Source: Viridothelium virens
Taxonomy: Eukaryota > Ascomycota > Dothideomycetes > Trypetheliales > Trypetheliaceae
Length of the DNA: 64,000 nucleotides
Reading direction: 5' to 3'
NCBI GenBank assembly: GCA_010094025.1
Contig: ML991774.1
Coordinates: 622,821-686,820, forward strand
A program made the translations under genes and the position numbers. The notes under the pieces are model-generated. The model did no database searches and was not told the origin of the DNA. It was given only the letters and a program-made list of their open reading frames with translations. Position 1 is the first letter of the stretch. Every line of letters begins with the position of its first letter. Positions 59,906 through 64,000 of the stretch are shown here, one piece after another.

Positions 59906-62900
59906 ATGGCGCCTTCACTGTCGTCGATTCGTCCTGGGACGAGTGACCGCAGTGAACGTCCTCCAACCCGCGAAGGCGAGAGCCTTTCGATTCCCAATCG
60001 TACCTCATCTTTACACTCCAAAGTTACGCAGCCCTTGCCATCTGCCCTCAATGCCGGTAAACCTAATCAGCGAACTCCGAAGACGTTGACCCATGCATAC
60101 ATGGTCTGTGGCGTTGGAAGAGAGCCTTCCCAATGGGTCAAGGCACCACCTCCAAGTCAGGGCAAGATTGGGCACATGAAGGGTGCCGTGGGCCAATTCT
60201 GGCTTCCTGAAATCCTTGGAAGCAGTCCTAGACTGGAGCAGGATAATGAAGTCGCCAGATCATTGCATGCTGCTATGAGGGTAAGTCCGAAGTTCAATCC
60301 ACGATTCGGATTCCCGGGAAAGTCGCGGAATCCGTTTCGGCAAGTCCTCTCCCGCAAAGCTAACGTGTATCAAAGGCTTGCTTTCCTCACGACGTTGAGA
60401 TCTGTACTGGAACAAGCCAGCCTCATTGTGTTCACCACGCGTTCGTCCTTCAGCAGGATTCATCCCGCACTCTCTATGGCATTGCCTTGCGTGTCTGGTC
60501 ACGAGCTGATGAAAAGCGTGCCGAGACGATCCGTGATCTCCGAAAGAGGACAGAGTCAGATTACTATGATTCACCAAGTGAGACGTATTGGATTCCATAC
60601 TGTCTGAGCTTCCTTTCAAGATATCCCCTCTACAATCTGCTTGGGGATTATCTCCGTGGCATGTGGATTCACTGGAACAAGGCGACGAACCTCTTTCATG
60701 CTGAAGAAGTCTCCCGCATTCTAAGCTTCCCCGCCCCCAGGCTCAATGACCTCGTTCGGATCGATATGAAAGATTACGCTCTATGCTATCAATTCCCATC
60801 TTCTCCAACCGGTTTCCAAAATTTCTCAATGTGGCCACTCTTCACCTGTTTATCTATTCCCAATATCGTTGGCGTTCTCGAGGCCGCCGTCTCTCCTACA
60901 CGTCGTATCATCTTTATCAGCCATTATTCAGCCATGCTTACAGTTGCCGCTGAATCCATCCGATTCCTTGTGCGAGTGTACGAATGGAGTGGTCTCTACG
61001 TTCCGGTCGTCAATGCCCGCCACGCGAAAGAATTGGTGCAAGAGCCTGGACCCTATATTCTGGGTATTACAGCTGAATGTCGAACACTCTTCACCGCTCC
61101 AACCGATGCGTTGGTGGTGGATCTAGATCGGAACTTCGTTCTCACATCAAGTCCACCTTCAGTACTCACCGCTGGCCAGCGAACGAAGATGATTAACAGA
61201 TTGACTCAGGCTTTGAATGGTGAAGTCGCTCCGTCAGGTGTTCCTCAACACCTACGATCAGCGTACGGTGGTGGTAAATTGATCCCCGCGGGACAGATCA
61301 TTGTTATGAGAGGTGAAGTGGAGAGCATCCAGGACCCTGACTGGTGGAATCAAGATCGCGTCATGTCTGTCGTAGACCATGCTTGCGAGAAGCTTGTAAG
61401 TATCACTAACCGTAATCTCAGCATTGACTTTCTTATTAACAATTCATCCCAGGGACGCAATACCGGTGTCAAAGCTCTTTTCGGTGGATCCCAAAAGAAG
61501 CCACTTATGACAAAGGTCTCTATGAGACATCTCAACGAGATTGTCCGCGAGCGCAACCAGTACTCAAGAGACGCGATGGAAGCCTGGCAGGATTTCATCA
61601 ACCTGAAAGGCCGTATGGACACAGAACTCTCCAAAGTCACCAAGAGAAACAATTTCCTCGTCGAGGAGCTCGAGAGCTGGAAACAACAGTTCCTCAAATT
61701 CCAAGCGTTTGCTGAACAGCTCACAAAGGAAACCCAGGATCTCAAGGTTAAGATTGAATCTCACAAGAGAGAGAATAGGCGTCTCACAGTACAGATCGAT
61801 CAACATCGGGATGAATCTGCTCGTCTTAACGGACGTCTCAACGGTACTGAGAAGCAGCGTGACGATGCCCTTGAGGCTCTTGTCTTGCAGCAGGAAATTG
61901 CCGAGGAACTCGAACGGGAGAGAAAGAGGAACAAGAAGGATCTAACACAGCTTCAACATACGAATGCCACCATCTCGCGCCAGCGTGATGAGGCTCAGCG
62001 TGTGGTCCTTCATCTCCGCGCTCTGATCGACGGGCAAGCTCACCATATGGAACACATCGTCAAGAGTCTTGGGAACACTCCTGAGATCTCAGAATATATT
62101 GACGAAGAATTTGATGAAGCTGAAGAGGATCAGCAGTCACCTGTTGAATCTCAACCCAGCAAGCCCGAATCCGCCGCCGAGGTCGGCAGAATTAGCGGTG
62201 TTCCCGGCGTCTCAGACAAGTCGCGGCCCTCATCACGCACATCCACGACCGATGGCAAGCATCTCGACGGTGAAGACGTATCTCCCGACATGGAGACCCG
62301 CCTCCTGTCCAGTCCTGAGACGCGTAATCGCCTCGTCCGCCTCTCCATGACCGACGTTGCAGACCGCCATCTCCGTGACAAGACCGAGTCCATCGCCTAC
62401 ATTATCCGAAATATCAGCGAACAGTGTGCCGCCGCTGTTGAGGGCCTTCAGCTCGCCCAACGCGCTGACTCCATGGCTGAAAACGATGGCGCTCCCTCTC
62501 CAACTTCTCCCTCTTCTGCTACAGGCAAGAAGCACCTCCAAAATCACCGCCGCAACACCCACTCCACCGCCACGACCTCCGCTAATGGCTCTGAAGCCGG
62601 CGACGACAGCCACCTCTCGACGACTGGCAGTGAATCCGGTCGTGAAGGGAACCGACGCGCCTCCTCGATCCCGCCTACACCGGATCTTGTGCATAATCGC
62701 AGCAGCACGAGCATGAGCATCGCTAGTGCGAGCACTGCGCCGGATAATCGGTACAGCACACAGACATGGCGCAACGAGGAAGTGCCAGATGTGCCAACGC
62801 GGATCGTCGAGGGCAGCGAGGATCTTGGTGCACTGCCCAGGAGTGTAAGTGGAGAGATGGAGCCGGAAGAAGTGAGCGCAGAGCTAGACTCCGGCAGGAA

Positions 62901-62964
62901 ATTTGCTCCCGGAGTGGTTCCGGCTGCGAGGGCTGGGGCCCAGCGGACCGCTGAGGCGCAGTGA
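59906..62964 (+). CDS. DENN-domain protein (Rab guanine-nucleotide exchange factor-like)
   Basis: CDS join(59906..60280, 60376..61395, 61453..62964), about 968 aa. Intron 1 (95 bp, GTAAGT..CAAAG) joins HAAMR to ACFPHDVEI. The cDENN core has PRLNDLVRIDMKDY..FQF-like strands and RIIFISHYSAMLTVAAESIRFLV, with VPVVNARHAKELVQEPGPYILGI further on, typical of tripartite DENN modules that activate Rab GTPases. A coiled coil at about residues 500-680 (NNFLVEELESWKQQ, ERERKRNKKDL) follows, then a Ser/Thr-rich disordered tail. Intron 2 (61396..61452, 57 bp, GTAAGT..CCCAG) is a multiple of three without stops, so retention would only insert 19 residues. ATG 59906 is chosen (GACGCCATGG context); 59834 is GTG. 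The Rab partner cannot be read from sequence. Confidence 0.85.
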
Positions 62965-64000
62965 GGAATGGAATAGCATAAACGTGGTGTTTCTACGGCA
63001 AAGGGTTATCGAGTGTTGTCCTTGACTGATATCATTCTATGTTTACATGATCTTGGACTTGGCTTGGAGTCGGTGGAATTGTGGATTTCCGATTTTACTT
63101 GCAGGCTATATTATCCAATTTTGTGCATGAATACTTGGTGTGGAAGTTTCAGGATATATTCTTGGTCTTTATGGGGGCGACTATTTTACAGAGAACATCT
63201 CGATCCTATTTCGACGGCCGTCTACTCGATAGCGCAAATGCTGGGTTGAGCAGAGTTGGGTTAAACACAGAACCTCAGAAAACAAATCAATTTCTCCATA
63301 CCGCATTACTTGACCAAACCATTCGACTGTGATAAAGTTTGATCGCGTGGCCAAGTTACCTTACCATAGCCTACTTGACGCTCTCCACAATCAAATGCCG
63401 AGCCATGTTGATTATCCACGTAATCGGGCATGCGTACATATGTACGGGGTGTGTACTCGGTGCATACTTAGGGTTTCTCGGTCTGGGGAGGATCAAACGC
63501 TTTCCGTCACTCCCCAGCGGAGTCTGGACGAAAACGTCTCGAAGTCCTTCATTTTAAGACGAACATGCAATCGAGACCGGCGTAGCTGGAGCCTGGAACC
63601 CTGCAATTAAGATCGACTTCTTAAGGTATCAACATGACCATATAATTAATCCCATCAGAATCTGTCCACGGTGGCCGGGCCGTAACGTAGTTTTTTAGGC
63701 CCCGAGGCAAGCCGGGATACGAGATGCAGGCATCATGACTTGCCTTTGATGGTGAAACTGCATCTTCACCATCCCCGCTCCTGCAGGAACGGACATTTTC
63801 CTACTTCAGGTGTTGACAGCGGGCTGGTGCTGCTTCTCTACCCCGAATCGCGAAAACTTTAACGCATGGAGAATTATACGCTTCATCGGAGATGCACGAT
63901 ACTAGTACGAACCTTATTATTTGATTGAATATCGGAGAATGATTCTTTGTTTACATCACACAGGCACGCCTCGCCTATACCAGCCCCCTGGCCCCCGCCA
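62965..64000. other. Downstream intergenic region to window end
   Basis: 1036 bp. It contains the DENN 3' UTR and then unrecognised sequence. Only short ORFs are present and no gene is supported. Confidence 0.5.

Overview
The window reads as nuclear DNA of a filamentous ascomycete (Pezizomycotina). Most spliced genes carry short introns (45-120 bp, GT..AG, often with a CTAAC-like branch point). The content also fits: a PKS-NRPS hybrid, Zn(II)2Cys6 regulators, a NACHT STAND protein with a fungal HeLo-like N-terminus, and SIT4, UPF3, BCD1 and LEU5 orthologues. I cannot fix the class or genus from sequence alone.

Layout. 0-16 kb is mostly conserved cell-biology genes: the first exon of a SIT4/PP6 phosphatase (-), UPF3 (+), a 1733-aa WD40/helical-repeat protein (-), a small conserved hypothetical (-) and a METTL4-like MT-A70 methyltransferase (-). 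They are separated by long gene-free stretches. 17.7-36.4 kb is a compact secondary-metabolite locus: a 14-TM-type MFS exporter (-), a Zn2Cys6 regulator (-) whose only intron holds a 181-bp palindromic MITE, a 2.3-kb divergent intergenic region, and a 3824-aa hybrid (+) ordered KS-AT-DH-MT-KR-ACP-C-A-T-R. Its methyltransferase looks degenerate and no trans-acting enoyl reductase gene is in the window. 37-48 kb returns to conserved genes: LEU5-type mitochondrial carrier (+), kinesin-4-like motor (+) and BCD1 (-). 48.2-51.6 kb is a Cys-rich P1B-type copper/heavy-metal ATPase (+). 52-55.4 kb is a HeLo-like/NACHT/ankyrin-type STAND (NLR-like) locus (-) split by an in-frame stop in the linker, next to about 4.5 kb without a recognisable gene. 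59.9-63 kb is a DENN-domain Rab exchange-factor-like gene (+).

How they work together. In the metabolite locus, the regulator probably controls the divergently transcribed synthetase and the exporter. The polyketide chain is condensed with one amino acid by C-A-T, and the R domain, which keeps Y-x-x-x-K, probably releases it reductively. The other genes do not form an obvious pathway. Exon joins were chosen by splice consensus, phase and restored family motifs; none is supported by transcript data here.
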